From assembly GCA_050246115.1 (NCBI GenBank), contig JBFWWP010000041.1:1-41291 (forward strand): a stretch of DNA of 41,291 bases, given 5' to 3'. The position numbers and the translations under genes are program-made. This DNA is from JBFWWP01 sp050246115 (GTDB taxonomy: Bacteria; Planctomycetota; UBA8108; UBA1146; JAJFFE01). This document shows, one piece after another, positions 17,430-25,653 of the stretch. Every line of letters starts with the position of its first letter. The first letter of the stretch is position 1. A model generated the notes under the pieces. That model was not told the origin of the DNA. It saw only the letters and a list, made by a program, of their open reading frames with translations, and did not search any database.

Positions 17430-17803
17430 AGCGTAACCACCTGAAACTGCTCATGGATCGTCGCCTCGATGGTCTCTGCAATCCAAAGGCTGTGATGCCA
17501 CTCGTTGTTTCCGGTTTGCTTGATTCTACCTTGGCCTGCTACGAACTCGGCGACCGCCACGTGCCACTTACGGAACAGAGGAACAGCCTTGATCGCCCTT
17601 GCAACGTCGTCTTCATCGACCAAGACGCTGAGAGCGCAGCGTTGGCAATCCGATCCTTGGCCAGGGTTGCGGCCTAGTTCTGCCCACGAACGCATGTCAC
17701 CCCTCTTAGGTGGCGAGCCCTGCACGAAACGAAAGACCCGACCTATTGCGGCGCCGGCGTCATCGGGAGGGCAATCCTCCGGACAAGAGCTCGACAGCTT
17801 CAT
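17426..17803 (-). CDS. Small uncharacterised protein between methylase and helicase (125 aa)
   Basis: 125 residues. The start ATG 17803 shares one base with the previous stop (TGATG), and the stop overlaps the helicase start (ATGA). The pattern GSDCQRCALSVLVDEDDVAR, then PLFRKWHV, then GRIKQTGNNEWHHSLWI resembles a widespread but unnamed group of about 120-residue proteins in which a Cys/Ser-rich strand and a late HH(T/S)xW motif are conserved. The His pair at HH-S-LW could bind metal or a ligand. No membrane segment. Its conserved position inside a defence operon suggests a structural or accessory subunit; the function is unknown. Confidence 0.8.
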   Translation of the reverse strand: MKLSSSCPEDCPPDDAGAAIGRVFRFVQGSPPKRGDMRSWAELGRNPGQGSDCQRCALSVLVDEDDVARAIKAVPLFRKWHVAVAEFVAGQGRIKQTGNNEWHHSLWIAETIEATIHEQFQVVTL

Positions 17804-18324
17804 CAGGAGATCCTCGGGTGAAACAAGCCGACGTATGCCTCACCGTCGAAATCCGAGTCCTTATCCTCAGACACGAGAATTCGAGCCACGTCAGCCTCTG
17901 CTCCACCCCAGAGGCAACGTCCAAGCGGCAAGCGCGGAGCGTCTCGCCCAGCACCGACCTTCCAGAAATACTCCTCGTCGGCGAGGTCCATCACGATGCG
18001 CGTGCGCCCCGAGGCGAGCCATAGGACGAGCGCGGCACCGCCTTCGTACTGTTCCTGGAAGCTGAGTACTGCCGATTTGAGGTCGGTTTCGAGCCAAGAC
18101 ATGGCGTCCTGCGCGGAGAGCGCGTCGAGGCAGCCGTCCAGGCCTGCGACGACGAGCGCGTCGCCTTCGGAACCCGGGAGGTCATCAGGCCATGCCTTCC
18201 GCAACGCGAAGAACTCGCGGATCGACACCACGGCGGTCGGCGCGACGACCGTTGTCAGTATCCGTGGTTCCCAGAGAAGTGAGAAACCGCGACGCTTCCA
18301 TCGCTCTGATCTCTCGATTCTCAT
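17803..18324 (-). CDS. Uncharacterised protein after the methylase (173 aa)
   Basis: 173 residues from ATG 18324, overlapping the methylase stop as ATGA. No family recognised. The protein alternates hydrophobic strands and acidic loops (ALVVAGLDGCLDALSAQDAM, then GGAALVLWLASGRTRIVMDL, then ADEEYFWKVGAG). This gives an alpha/beta look without nucleotide-binding motifs. It is acidic near the C-terminus (VSEDKDSDFDGE). Local base composition is a little less GC-rich than the methylase. With the 125-aa protein it forms a coupled pair that separates the two large enzymes. Confidence 0.8.
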   Translation of the reverse strand: MRIERSERWKRRGFSLLWEPRILTTVVAPTAVVSIREFFALRKAWPDDLPGSEGDALVVAGLDGCLDALSAQDAMSWLETDLKSAVLSFQEQYEGGAALVLWLASGRTRIVMDLADEEYFWKVGAGRDAPRLPLGRCLWGGAEADVARILVSEDKDSDFDGEAYVGLFHPRIS

Positions 18325-21300
18325 TCTGAATCCTCGTCTTCAAAGAAGAGCGACAGTTGTTGCTGCTTCGTCGACTCATGCCTGGCGCGCCATGAGCGCA
18401 GGATGGTCTGCGCACGCGAGGCGGCATTGCGGATCTCCGAGGTAGCACCTCGCGTGGTGAACCACTCGAGGACGGCGCCTAGCGCCGGGTGCGGCTTGAA
18501 ATTGTCGTTCGACAGCGTGTCTGTGGCGTTGATGCCGCTGTTCTCGAAGCAAGCACCGAGGAGGAAGGCGGCCTGGTCGTAGTCGCTCGTCATGCCCCGA
18601 CGGTGCTTGCCCTGCCAGTCACGCGCGATCTCGAGCGGCGACGTCTGGTGATAGACCTTCTTCTCCTCTTTGCACCAGCCGCGTGCCTCGAAGTCAGACG
18701 GGGCGATGCCTGTGCCGCGCAGGAACTTCTGGATCTGATCGCGCGGGATCTCCTTCACGCCGTCGAAGAGCCGAAGGAACTGCCGCGTGAACGGCTCGGC
18801 GTTGACCGGAGGCGGGTCCTTGATGCCGCCCGTCTCTTCGTCGAGGAGCTGATTGATGCCGACCAGCGCCTCGAGCACCGTCATCGAGCGCCCGTCGTCG
18901 ACGAGCACCTTGCCGTAGTGCCGCGAGTAGTACTCGAGGGCCTTGCCACGACGGATGACCTGCAGGTCGGCCTCGGGGAGACCAGCCTTCTGGTGGTGCT
19001 CGAGCATGCTCTTCAGCGCGCGCACGTCCTGAAGCACCTGACGCCGCATCTTCGCCCAGCTCACAGCGGTCGGTTCCTCCGTGCGCTTTCGGCAAACGTG
19101 GACGATGTCGTACTCGATTTGCTTTGAGCCGAACTCACCATCGCCCTTCGACTCGTCGCTTCGAATCGGGTATGTCGCCTCGAGGTAGAAGCCTGCGTCG
19201 AAGAGGCTCTCGAGCACTGCCACCCACGGCGCGTCCTCGCTGTGGTGAAACGTGAACGCGAGGATGCCGGACGGGCGAAGAAGACGGAATGCTTCCCGCC
19301 AGCTCTCGGTCAAGACGCGCTTGTAGTGCTCGTCCGCGTCGTCCGGGTGCTGTGCCGGGTTGGAGATGGCCTCAAGCGTCTTCGGCGTGTACTCGCTGGA
19401 GAAGAACTCCGGGTACTTCGACCGGAGTACCTTCCGAAGCCAGACGTAGAAGAAGTCCGCGAGTTCGGCGTAGAACAGGAGACCACCGAAGGGAGGATCG
19501 GTGATGACAAGGTCGAAACCACCGGTCGTCCACGAGTCGATGTCGCTGGCAGAGCCGCACTTGAGAATCGAAGGCGTCGAGGGCGGATCTCCAATGTGTC
19601 CCTTCTCACTCTTGCCCGTGAGATCGGCGGCGATGGTCGGCGACTGCTGCGCGAGCCACTCGTTGTTGATCACGTCCCAGGGGTGCTCTCTCCAATCGAG
19701 CGTCTCGGTGAGCGCCTCGGTGCACGACAACCAGTTGCCACGGCCCATGGCACCAAACACGCTGTTCTCAACCACCACGTGCTTCGGGTGGTAGTTGTTG
19801 TTGCTCATGTGGGGCTCGAGCTTGTCCGCCTGGATGTTCCAGAAGGCGAACATGTTCTGGTTCCGTAGGTACTGCTGGAACGAGCCGAGAACCAGCTCGC
19901 GTGCCTCCCAGCGATGCTTGTCGCCGCCGACGCTCGTGATCGCCTTCAGCAGCAAGGCATGCACCAGCAACTGCCGCGCATTGAACATGTCGGCCCAACG
20001 GAGGTAGCCATGTTGCGGCAGCGGCTGCCGCTGGTGGGTCATGTGGCCGAAGGGGATTTCGCTCTCCGGCCAAAACCCCTTGAGGTCTGCTTCGCGGCGA
20101 GCTTCCCACTCACGACAAGCTGCCTGGAAGGACGCGGGATCGATGGACGCAGTAAAAAAGCGCCCACTGTACGCCGCGCCGGTCTTCTTGAGGCCGGCGC
20201 TGAAGCACTGCATCACGAGCGGCGCCACCGGAGCGGACTTCCCAGACGTGTTGGTCGCGACGACGATGCGCTGAACGGCGCCGCATGCGCCGCATGCGAA
20301 GTGACCATCCTTCGGGACGGTCCCGCCCTTGCTGGGCTGCACAGCGGTGCCATCGATCGTGACGCTGTCGGGGATCGTCCCTCGCAACTCGACGACAATG
20401 GCGTCCTTCGAGCGGGCCTCCAACCAACGACAGGTGTCTGCTGCATTGTCAGTGACGCTGCCGCCCAAGAGACCGGCAGTGTTGGTTCCTGCAATTCCGG
20501 CAAGCCAGCGGGGATGAGCCATCAGCGAGAGGCGAACCTTCTTCTTTGCCGCCTTCCCGAGGTTCGGGAACGACTCCTTCGCCCCGCATGCCGGACACCT
20601 GACGCTGCTTGTCTTCACATCGAGCGTGCAGAACGGCTTCTCATCATCGGCGACGACGAGATCGGCGTCAGGCGCCATGCGCGCTTCACGGTACTCGATG
20701 TCGTAGTCGGTCTTGCACGACTTGCACGTGTGCGCCCACGCCTTCACCGTGAGCTCTTTCAGAGCAATAACAGGTGAAGTCATTGCGGGCGTGCGGTGTC
20801 CGCAACCTGTCATCGCGCAGGGGATGTGCTTGCCCCAAAAGACGTAGACGGTCTCGGGCCCCTCGTACTTGTACGCCTTCCGCTCCTCGGGCTTGAGCGC
20901 GAGCGGATCGAAGTCGGCGCCCATCACTTTGCCGTCGGCAGTGCGCGTCCACGTCCCGCGCTCACCGTGCGGGCCGTTGCATGCGTAGAACGGCATGATC
21001 TGCGGCTTCACCTCGGCCTCAACGTCGGCGAGCAGCGCTTCGACCTCGGTCTTCTTCACGTCGGCGAGCTCGGTCTTCACGACGAACCACGCGACGGGGT
21101 TCAAGTCGTTGCCGAACATCTGCATACCGAGGCGGCTGCCCTCGACGACGGTGGTGCCGCCGCCCATGAAGATGTCGGCGACTTTGAGGTTGGCGAACGA
21201 GCGCTTCTTCTGGTGGTTCGCGTAGTAGACGTCCCAGACGGCTTTCGCCGCCTGCGACGTGTCTTCGGGCGCCTTCATCGACGCCGAGAGCAGCAGCGAC

Positions 21301-21551
21301 CGGAACACGCTCGATCGGCGGCGCGCCCACCACTTCGACATCTGGTAGATGGGCTTGCCCGCGTTGCCCTCGATGGTCGCGACCTGGTTCACGGGGAGGA
21401 TCGGGAAGTCGACCTCGAGGCAGGTTTTCGGTCTGTTTGGGTCGCTGAAGTCGACCGTCTCAACGTGCACCGACTTGCCCGCGCCGACGGCGTCGGCGAC
21501 CGCTTTCGCCACGCGGGCGGCCTTCGTTCCACTGTTTGCTGCTTTGGCCAT
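18321..21551 (-). CDS. DUF1156 adenine-specific DNA methylase with zinc ribbons
   Basis: 1076 residues. I use ATG 21551 (MAKAANSGTK), 2 nt after the PglZ stop and behind a GGTGGAG site; the longer frame to 21728 is Arg/Pro-rich and overlaps PglZ. The DUF1156 signature CLEVDFPILPVNQVA with YQMSKWWARRR lies at 44-79. SAM-binding motif I is DIFMGGGTT (126-134) and the catalytic DPPF is near 683 (LVITDPPFGG). Four Cys pairs in the middle (CAMTGCGH, CKSCKTDY, CPACGAKE, CGACGAVQ) form two or more zinc ribbons. This matches COG1743, N6-adenine methylases usually found beside DUF499 ATPases. It probably marks self DNA so that the system spares the host chromosome. The split order of motif I before DPPF suits the N6A/N4C class. 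Confidence 0.92.
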   Translation of the reverse strand: MAKAANSGTKAARVAKAVADAVGAGKSVHVETVDFSDPNRPKTCLEVDFPILPVNQVATIEGNAGKPIYQMSKWWARRRSSVFRSLLLSASMKAPEDTSQAAKAVWDVYYANHQKKRSFANLKVADIFMGGGTTVVEGSRLGMQMFGNDLNPVAWFVVKTELADVKKTEVEALLADVEAEVKPQIMPFYACNGPHGERGTWTRTADGKVMGADFDPLALKPEERKAYKYEGPETVYVFWGKHIPCAMTGCGHRTPAMTSPVIALKELTVKAWAHTCKSCKTDYDIEYREARMAPDADLVVADDEKPFCTLDVKTSSVRCPACGAKESFPNLGKAAKKKVRLSLMAHPRWLAGIAGTNTAGLLGGSVTDNAADTCRWLEARSKDAIVVELRGTIPDSVTIDGTAVQPSKGGTVPKDGHFACGACGAVQRIVVATNTSGKSAPVAPLVMQCFSAGLKKTGAAYSGRFFTASIDPASFQAACREWEARREADLKGFWPESEIPFGHMTHQRQPLPQHGYLRWADMFNARQLLVHALLLKAITSVGGDKHRWEARELVLGSFQQYLRNQNMFAFWNIQADKLEPHMSNNNYHPKHVVVENSVFGAMGRGNWLSCTEALTETLDWREHPWDVINNEWLAQQSPTIAADLTGKSEKGHIGDPPSTPSILKCGSASDIDSWTTGGFDLVITDPPFGGLLFYAELADFFYVWLRKVLRSKYPEFFSSEYTPKTLEAISNPAQHPDDADEHYKRVLTESWREAFRLLRPSGILAFTFHHSEDAPWVAVLESLFDAGFYLEATYPIRSDESKGDGEFGSKQIEYDIVHVCRKRTEEPTAVSWAKMRRQVLQDVRALKSMLEHHQKAGLPEADLQVIRRGKALEYYSRHYGKVLVDDGRSMTVLEALVGINQLLDEETGGIKDPPPVNAEPFTRQFLRLFDGVKEIPRDQIQKFLRGTGIAPSDFEARGWCKEEKKVYHQTSPLEIARDWQGKHRRGMTSDYDQAAFLLGACFENSGINATDTLSNDNFKPHPALGAVLEWFTTRGATSEIRNAASRAQTILRSWRARHESTKQQQLSLFFEDEDSE

Positions 21552-21553
21552 GT

Positions 21554-22570
21554 CTATGCTCCACCCGTGCGCGAAAGCTCGATGAACGGCACCGCTACTT
21601 CGAGGAGCGAGAGGCCACCGTGCGTGAGAGTCGGATACCCGCCCTGGCTCTTCCACTTGCGCCGACCAAGCGCGAACGTCGCGTCGGCGTGGGCGGTCTT
21701 CAGGGGCAGGTCGAGCGGCGGCACCCACGCGCCGGGGGTGGGCTGCTCGAGGTCGGCGACCTTTGCCCAGCGGCCACTGGCGAAGCGGTCCTTCAGGTAC
21801 GAGGACTGCGCGGGGTCGGCGGTGTCGGGGAAGTGTCCGCTCGCTGCGTAGCCGTGGTCGGCGGTGATGACGAGGCGCCGCCCCGTCGTGAGCGTGTGGA
21901 CCAGTGTCCAGAAGGCATCGCTTGAAAGCTGCTCGGCGGCTTCCTTCGCCAGCGCCGCGAGACCGTGTCCCGGCGAGCGCAGCTCGTGGACGCGCTCATC
22001 GAGCCAGTCGTGCCAGAGCAGCCAGTCGTGCGTGGCGTTGATCTGCGCCGCGCAGTCTTCCCACGGCAGGTTCGTCGAGTCGGTCGTCGCCCCGGGAAGG
22101 CGACCCTTGCCGGCGCCTAGGTTGTTCTGAAGAGACGACCTGCTCGTGAAGCCAAGCGCCTCGGCGAAGGGCGTCGTGTCGGCGGGCAGCTCCGCGCCCG
22201 TCGCGCGAGCCTGGTGGATCGCGTAGCCGCGCTGCTTGGCTCCCTTGAGCAGCCAGGGCACCTCGCGCAGCGACAGCGCGTCGAGGATGAGGACCGCGCG
22301 GCCTGCGCTGCGTTCGGCCCACCACGACGCCAACATGTCGGCGGTGCGCGGGACCACGGTCTCGTACGATTTCCAGAGCTCCCAGCCCGCCGTCGCGAGG
22401 AAGAGATCCGCAGCCCCGAGCTCAGCGTCACGCCTGGTCACCTCCGACGGCGCTTTGTCCTGCGCAAGCGGCACCGAACACGTGTTCCACGCATGATTGA
22501 ACAGGCTCGCCCAAGCGCTGTCGGGAGAGGCGGACTGAAGCTGCCGCAGCAAGATGAGCGGCAAGGGCAT
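21554..22570 (-). CDS. PglZ-domain protein (alkaline phosphatase superfamily)
   Basis: 338 residues. ATG 22570 shares one base with the DUF499 stop (TGATG) and follows GGAGGAG; a GTG at 22573 is an alternative. The PglZ core is seen in AVLILDALSLREVPWLL (Asp97) and LVITADHGYAASGHF (Asp238-His239-Gly240), metal-site residues of the alkaline phosphatase fold. The N-terminal 90 residues are helical. At 338 residues it is much shorter than BREX PglZ (about 800-900), so it is a compact version. In BREX, PglZ is needed for both methylation and restriction, probably as a phosphodiesterase or structural hub. Here it sits between the ATPase and the methylase, as expected for a complex of the three. 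Confidence 0.9.
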   Translation of the reverse strand: MPLPLILLRQLQSASPDSAWASLFNHAWNTCSVPLAQDKAPSEVTRRDAELGAADLFLATAGWELWKSYETVVPRTADMLASWWAERSAGRAVLILDALSLREVPWLLKGAKQRGYAIHQARATGAELPADTTPFAEALGFTSRSSLQNNLGAGKGRLPGATTDSTNLPWEDCAAQINATHDWLLWHDWLDERVHELRSPGHGLAALAKEAAEQLSSDAFWTLVHTLTTGRRLVITADHGYAASGHFPDTADPAQSSYLKDRFASGRWAKVADLEQPTPGAWVPPLDLPLKTAHADATFALGRRKWKSQGGYPTLTHGGLSLLEVAVPFIELSRTGGA

Positions 22571-25311
22571 CACTTCTCCTCCTTGTTCAGCGTCAGCTCG
22601 TAGGTGATGCCGTCGGGGAGCTTCTTGAGCAACTCGTTGAGCTGCGCGCCCGTCAGGTTCGCGACCTTGAGCTGCACGTCCTGGACCTGCGTGCCCGTCG
22701 TGATGCCCCAGCTCTCGACCTTGCCGAGCAGGTTGAGCGCAGAGGTTGCGCCTGCAGTGCTCAACTGCTTCAGTGTGGATGTCGATCCGCCACCGAAGAT
22801 GCTGCCGCCGGGCGGCGTCGAGCTCGGGGGCAGCGCGCCGTCACCGGCAGCTTCACCACCCCCAACGGGGACCTGAGGATTGAACGGGAGCTGCTCACCC
22901 CCAGTGCCGTTGGTCGGCTGGATTGCTAGCGGCTGTGGCGGCACCACACCCTCCGCGTGAGGTACGGCCTGCGGAAGGAGAACATAGGTCTCGTCGAGGT
23001 GCTTGCCCGTCCCGAGCTTGCCGCGCATGCGCTTCCACGCCGTCTCCTCGTTCTCGCCGGCGCGCACCTGCAGGTACTCCATGCCGCGGAGGTTGATGGC
23101 GACCTCCCCCCGTGCGCACAGCCTGACAAGCTTCTCCTTCATCAGGGTCTCGCCGAGCCACGGGATGCAGTCCTCGCCACCGGGGCGCGGCTCTTGAAGC
23201 TCGCGCAGTAGCTTGCCGACCGACTCGTTCTGCTGGGCTGCTGCGAGGACGAGCGCGTCGAAGTCCTCCGAGACGAAGAGGTTCTTCGCGACAAGCTCGT
23301 CGACCTTCTCGGGGATCTTCGCGCCTTCCTCCTTGTGGCTCTCGACGTGGAAGGTGCATTGCGCCGGGTTCTGGAAGTTCCAGGTCGCGAGGATGGCGAA
23401 GCGGTCGAAGCGGCGCTTGAGGATATCGCGCAGCTCGCGCTCGTACTTCTGGTGGAGCTTCTTGAACTCGGGGTTCTGCGCCTTCCACTTGTCGGCAAGC
23501 AGCACCGCGCGCGCGAGCACGAGAAGGTCACGGTCGTAAAAGAGGTTCTCGCTGCCGTCGCGCGCCAGCAGGAAGCGCACGGCATTGCGGCGCGTCTGCA
23601 AGCGCTCCTTGAGCCAGGTGCCGAGGCGCGCTTCGACCTTGTCCGGCGGCTCGGGAACGACGAGCAGCGGGATGCGGTCGTCCCACTGCGCGGGAAGGTC
23701 TGCCTCGTCGACGGCCGCCCACGGATCGGCGGTCCAGTTGGCGCCGAGCACCACGACGCGGAAGGCCTTGGCAACGCTCTCGGTGCCACCAAGGACGTAG
23801 CGCACCTCGCGTGCGAGCTGGAGCCGATCGTTGAGCTTGTCGGGCGTGTCCCCGAACAGCTTATCGTTGCGCGCGTTGGCGATCAGCTTCGCTTGCGGGT
23901 TCTCTTCCTCGCGGAAGACGAGGCGCGAGCCCTCCTGGTGGATGTTGAAGCTGTTCTCGACGATGGTCGACAGCTCGGCAGAGAAGAAGTTGTCGTCAAC
24001 CGCCTTGGCCCGCGTGATGTCGACGTGCAGCTCGGCGGGCTCGGCGCCGGCGTTCTTGATCGCCAACGAGCGGAGCCACAGCGCACCGACGATATCCGCG
24101 AGGTGCGGGACGTTCTGCTTCGGGTCCTTCACCGCATCGAGCACGGCGCTGAGGTTGCGCTGCGCCTTCTCGCGCAGGTTCGCGTGATGCTGGTTCGACA
24201 CCGAATCGAGGAGCGCGGCGATGCCGCTCTTGTCGTCGTCGAGGCGGAAGTCGGCTGCGGTGATGATCGGAGAGTCGGTGTTCCGCGATTTGAAGACGTC
24301 GGCGAGGATGCGGATCAGATCGCGCGTCTCCTGCGCTTGCGTGGCAACGAGCACCTGGTCCTCGAGCAGCGTCATGAGGTGCGGCGCGAAGGGCCACGCC
24401 TCGACGAATTCGGAGCGGACGCGCTGGTGCTCGGCGGGCGCGACGTCAGCGAGGCGCAGGTGCTCCGACACGTGCTTCTCGATGGCGGCCTCGATCTGCG
24501 CCGGCTGCACGTTCATCCGGTTGTCGAAGAGACGGTGCAGCAGGAGGCGAAGGCGGTCGCGGCGCGCGTTCGGCCCCTTGAAGTCGATCTGGCGCGGGTT
24601 CACGCGGTGAACCTGCTGGTACGCCTCGGTCTCGCCGTTGCGGACCGAGACGACGAGCACGAGCAGTTCGGGATGCTCCTTGGCGATCTCGGACAGGAGC
24701 TGGATGAAGTTGAAGGCCCAAGTCTTCCACGGGTACTGCTTCGTGTTCGTGAGGCCGTCGTACCAGGTCTGGAACTCGTCGAGGACGAGCGCCGTCGGCG
24801 TGTGCTTGAACAGCTCGACGAGAAGCTTGTCGCCAGGGATGTCTGTCTTCTTGTCGCCCTGCGCCTCCCACTTGCCTTTGATGTAGGCGCCGTGCGGGTG
24901 ACGCTCGAAGAGCAGGTCCCAAAGGAACTTGTAGTTCTGGCGGTGCAAGCTCTCGCTGACGACGAGCGTCTTCGGGCGCAGCTTGATCTCAGCGAGCTTC
25001 GGCTGACCGAGGCGGATGCCCCAGGCTTTCAGCCACTCGGCGGTGACCTCGGGGCTGTTGAAGCCGTGGTAGAGGGCCGCGAGCAAGTGCGACTTACCTT
25101 GGCCGCGCTCGCCGATGAGGACGACGGGCTGCCCGTGCCCCGGGCCGATCGCCTCCATCGCGGAGACTACGTCAGCCGTTGGGTACGTGATGCCGAGAAA
25201 CTCGGCGGCGCCGATCTGCGTCGCGCCGGTGTTGTTCTCGTTGGCGAGTTCGATGGCCGTGCCCTTCAGGCGGCGGCTCCGGAACTCTCCGCGTAACGTC
25301 AGTCCTAACAC
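22570..25311 (-). CDS. DUF499 family P-loop ATPase
   Basis: 913 residues from GTG 25311, which lies inside the last codons of the 67-aa ORF. The N-terminus LRGEFRSRRLKGTAIELANE is typical of DUF499 (COG1483). Walker A is GERGQGKS (67-74) and Walker B VLDEFQTW (176-183), followed by a long helical middle and a Pro/Gly-rich linker near 800-850 (PPSSTPPGGSIFGGGSTST) before a small C-terminal alpha/beta domain. Size and order are comparable to the BREX BrxC/PglY ATPases, which are DNA-dependent or assembly ATPases. DUF499 and DUF1156 genes are repeatedly neighbours in prokaryotic defence islands. It heads the large-enzyme part of the operon. Confidence 0.92.
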   Translation of the reverse strand: MLGLTLRGEFRSRRLKGTAIELANENNTGATQIGAAEFLGITYPTADVVSAMEAIGPGHGQPVVLIGERGQGKSHLLAALYHGFNSPEVTAEWLKAWGIRLGQPKLAEIKLRPKTLVVSESLHRQNYKFLWDLLFERHPHGAYIKGKWEAQGDKKTDIPGDKLLVELFKHTPTALVLDEFQTWYDGLTNTKQYPWKTWAFNFIQLLSEIAKEHPELLVLVVSVRNGETEAYQQVHRVNPRQIDFKGPNARRDRLRLLLHRLFDNRMNVQPAQIEAAIEKHVSEHLRLADVAPAEHQRVRSEFVEAWPFAPHLMTLLEDQVLVATQAQETRDLIRILADVFKSRNTDSPIITAADFRLDDDKSGIAALLDSVSNQHHANLREKAQRNLSAVLDAVKDPKQNVPHLADIVGALWLRSLAIKNAGAEPAELHVDITRAKAVDDNFFSAELSTIVENSFNIHQEGSRLVFREEENPQAKLIANARNDKLFGDTPDKLNDRLQLAREVRYVLGGTESVAKAFRVVVLGANWTADPWAAVDEADLPAQWDDRIPLLVVPEPPDKVEARLGTWLKERLQTRRNAVRFLLARDGSENLFYDRDLLVLARAVLLADKWKAQNPEFKKLHQKYERELRDILKRRFDRFAILATWNFQNPAQCTFHVESHKEEGAKIPEKVDELVAKNLFVSEDFDALVLAAAQQNESVGKLLRELQEPRPGGEDCIPWLGETLMKEKLVRLCARGEVAINLRGMEYLQVRAGENEETAWKRMRGKLGTGKHLDETYVLLPQAVPHAEGVVPPQPLAIQPTNGTGGEQLPFNPQVPVGGGEAAGDGALPPSSTPPGGSIFGGGSTSTLKQLSTAGATSALNLLGKVESWGITTGTQVQDVQLKVANLTGAQLNELLKKLPDGITYELTLNKEEK

Positions 25312-25508
25312 ACCCGACTCCGTATCTCGCGCAGGAAGGGAGAGAGAGCTCTCTCTCCAGCAAACTGTAGTTTAGCTGTAGCTAGGTCATAGCGCTGAAG
25401 GCGAACACTCAACCGGGACAACGAAGCGCCGAAGGACATCGCAAGGTTGGTCATGTAGTCCCTGGCGTAGGCCTTGACTTCGACAGTAGGCGAGTCCTGG
25501 GCCGCCAT
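25305..25508 (-). CDS. 67-aa ORF at the head of the defence operon
   Basis: ATG 25508 to TAG 25305-25307, overlapping the GTG of the DUF499 gene by 7 nt. The product (MAAQDSPTVEVKAYARDYMT at its start) is predicted mostly helical, with a basic amphipathic C-terminal half (RLSVRLQRYDLATAKLQFAG). No family recognised and no good ribosome site upstream of the ATG. The frame runs through the palindromes at 25339-25384, so either those are coding coincidences or this is an untranslated leader. It could be a small subunit or a leader ORF that couples translation to DUF499. Confidence 0.4.
   Translation of the reverse strand: MAAQDSPTVEVKAYARDYMTNLAMSFGASLSRLSVRLQRYDLATAKLQFAGERALSPFLREIRSRVC
25339..25384. 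promoter_or_regulatory. Palindrome cluster upstream of the defence operon
   Basis: Three perfect palindromes lie in a row just upstream of the DUF499 start: GGAGAGAGAGCTCTCTCTCC (25339-25358), AAACT-GT-AGTTT (25362-25373) and TAGCT-GT-AGCTA (25373-25384). The last two share the core CTGTAG, spaced 11 bp apart, about one helical turn, as expected for two adjacent operator sites. The stretch is AT-richer than its surroundings. If the 67-aa ORF is not translated, this would be the operator/leader of the operon. Confidence 0.4.
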
Positions 25509-25560
25509 CTTGGCCCGGCAGCAGCACGGCCGTAACCCCAATTCCCATTACTGCTTGTCC

Positions 25561-25583
25561 AGATCTTAGATCTTAGATCTAGA
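25561..25583. repeat. Three 7-bp tandem repeats (AGATCTT)
   Basis: AGATCT occurs at 25561, 25568 and 25575 with a 7-bp period and ends in AGA. The run is AT-rich in a GC-rich region and lies between the operon head and the gene debris on the other strand. It may mark a recombination junction or a promoter-associated element. Confidence 0.5.
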
Positions 25584-25653
25584 CTGTCGGAGGTCCCGAG
25601 TCAATGCTTCCGCACGCCGGGGGTCTCCATTCCCGAGCAAGCGAGTTCTAAGG

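Noticed and set aside
21552..21728. N-terminal extension of the methylase frame
   Set aside because: Overlaps PglZ by 175 nt; an ATG with a ribosome site and a 2-nt gap after the PglZ stop fits better.
23335..25296. 653-aa open frame on the plus strand opposite the DUF499 gene
   Set aside because: It is a shadow of the strongly biased DUF499 codons; the product is a Val/Leu/Arg-rich string without motifs, while the minus strand shows Walker A and B motifs.
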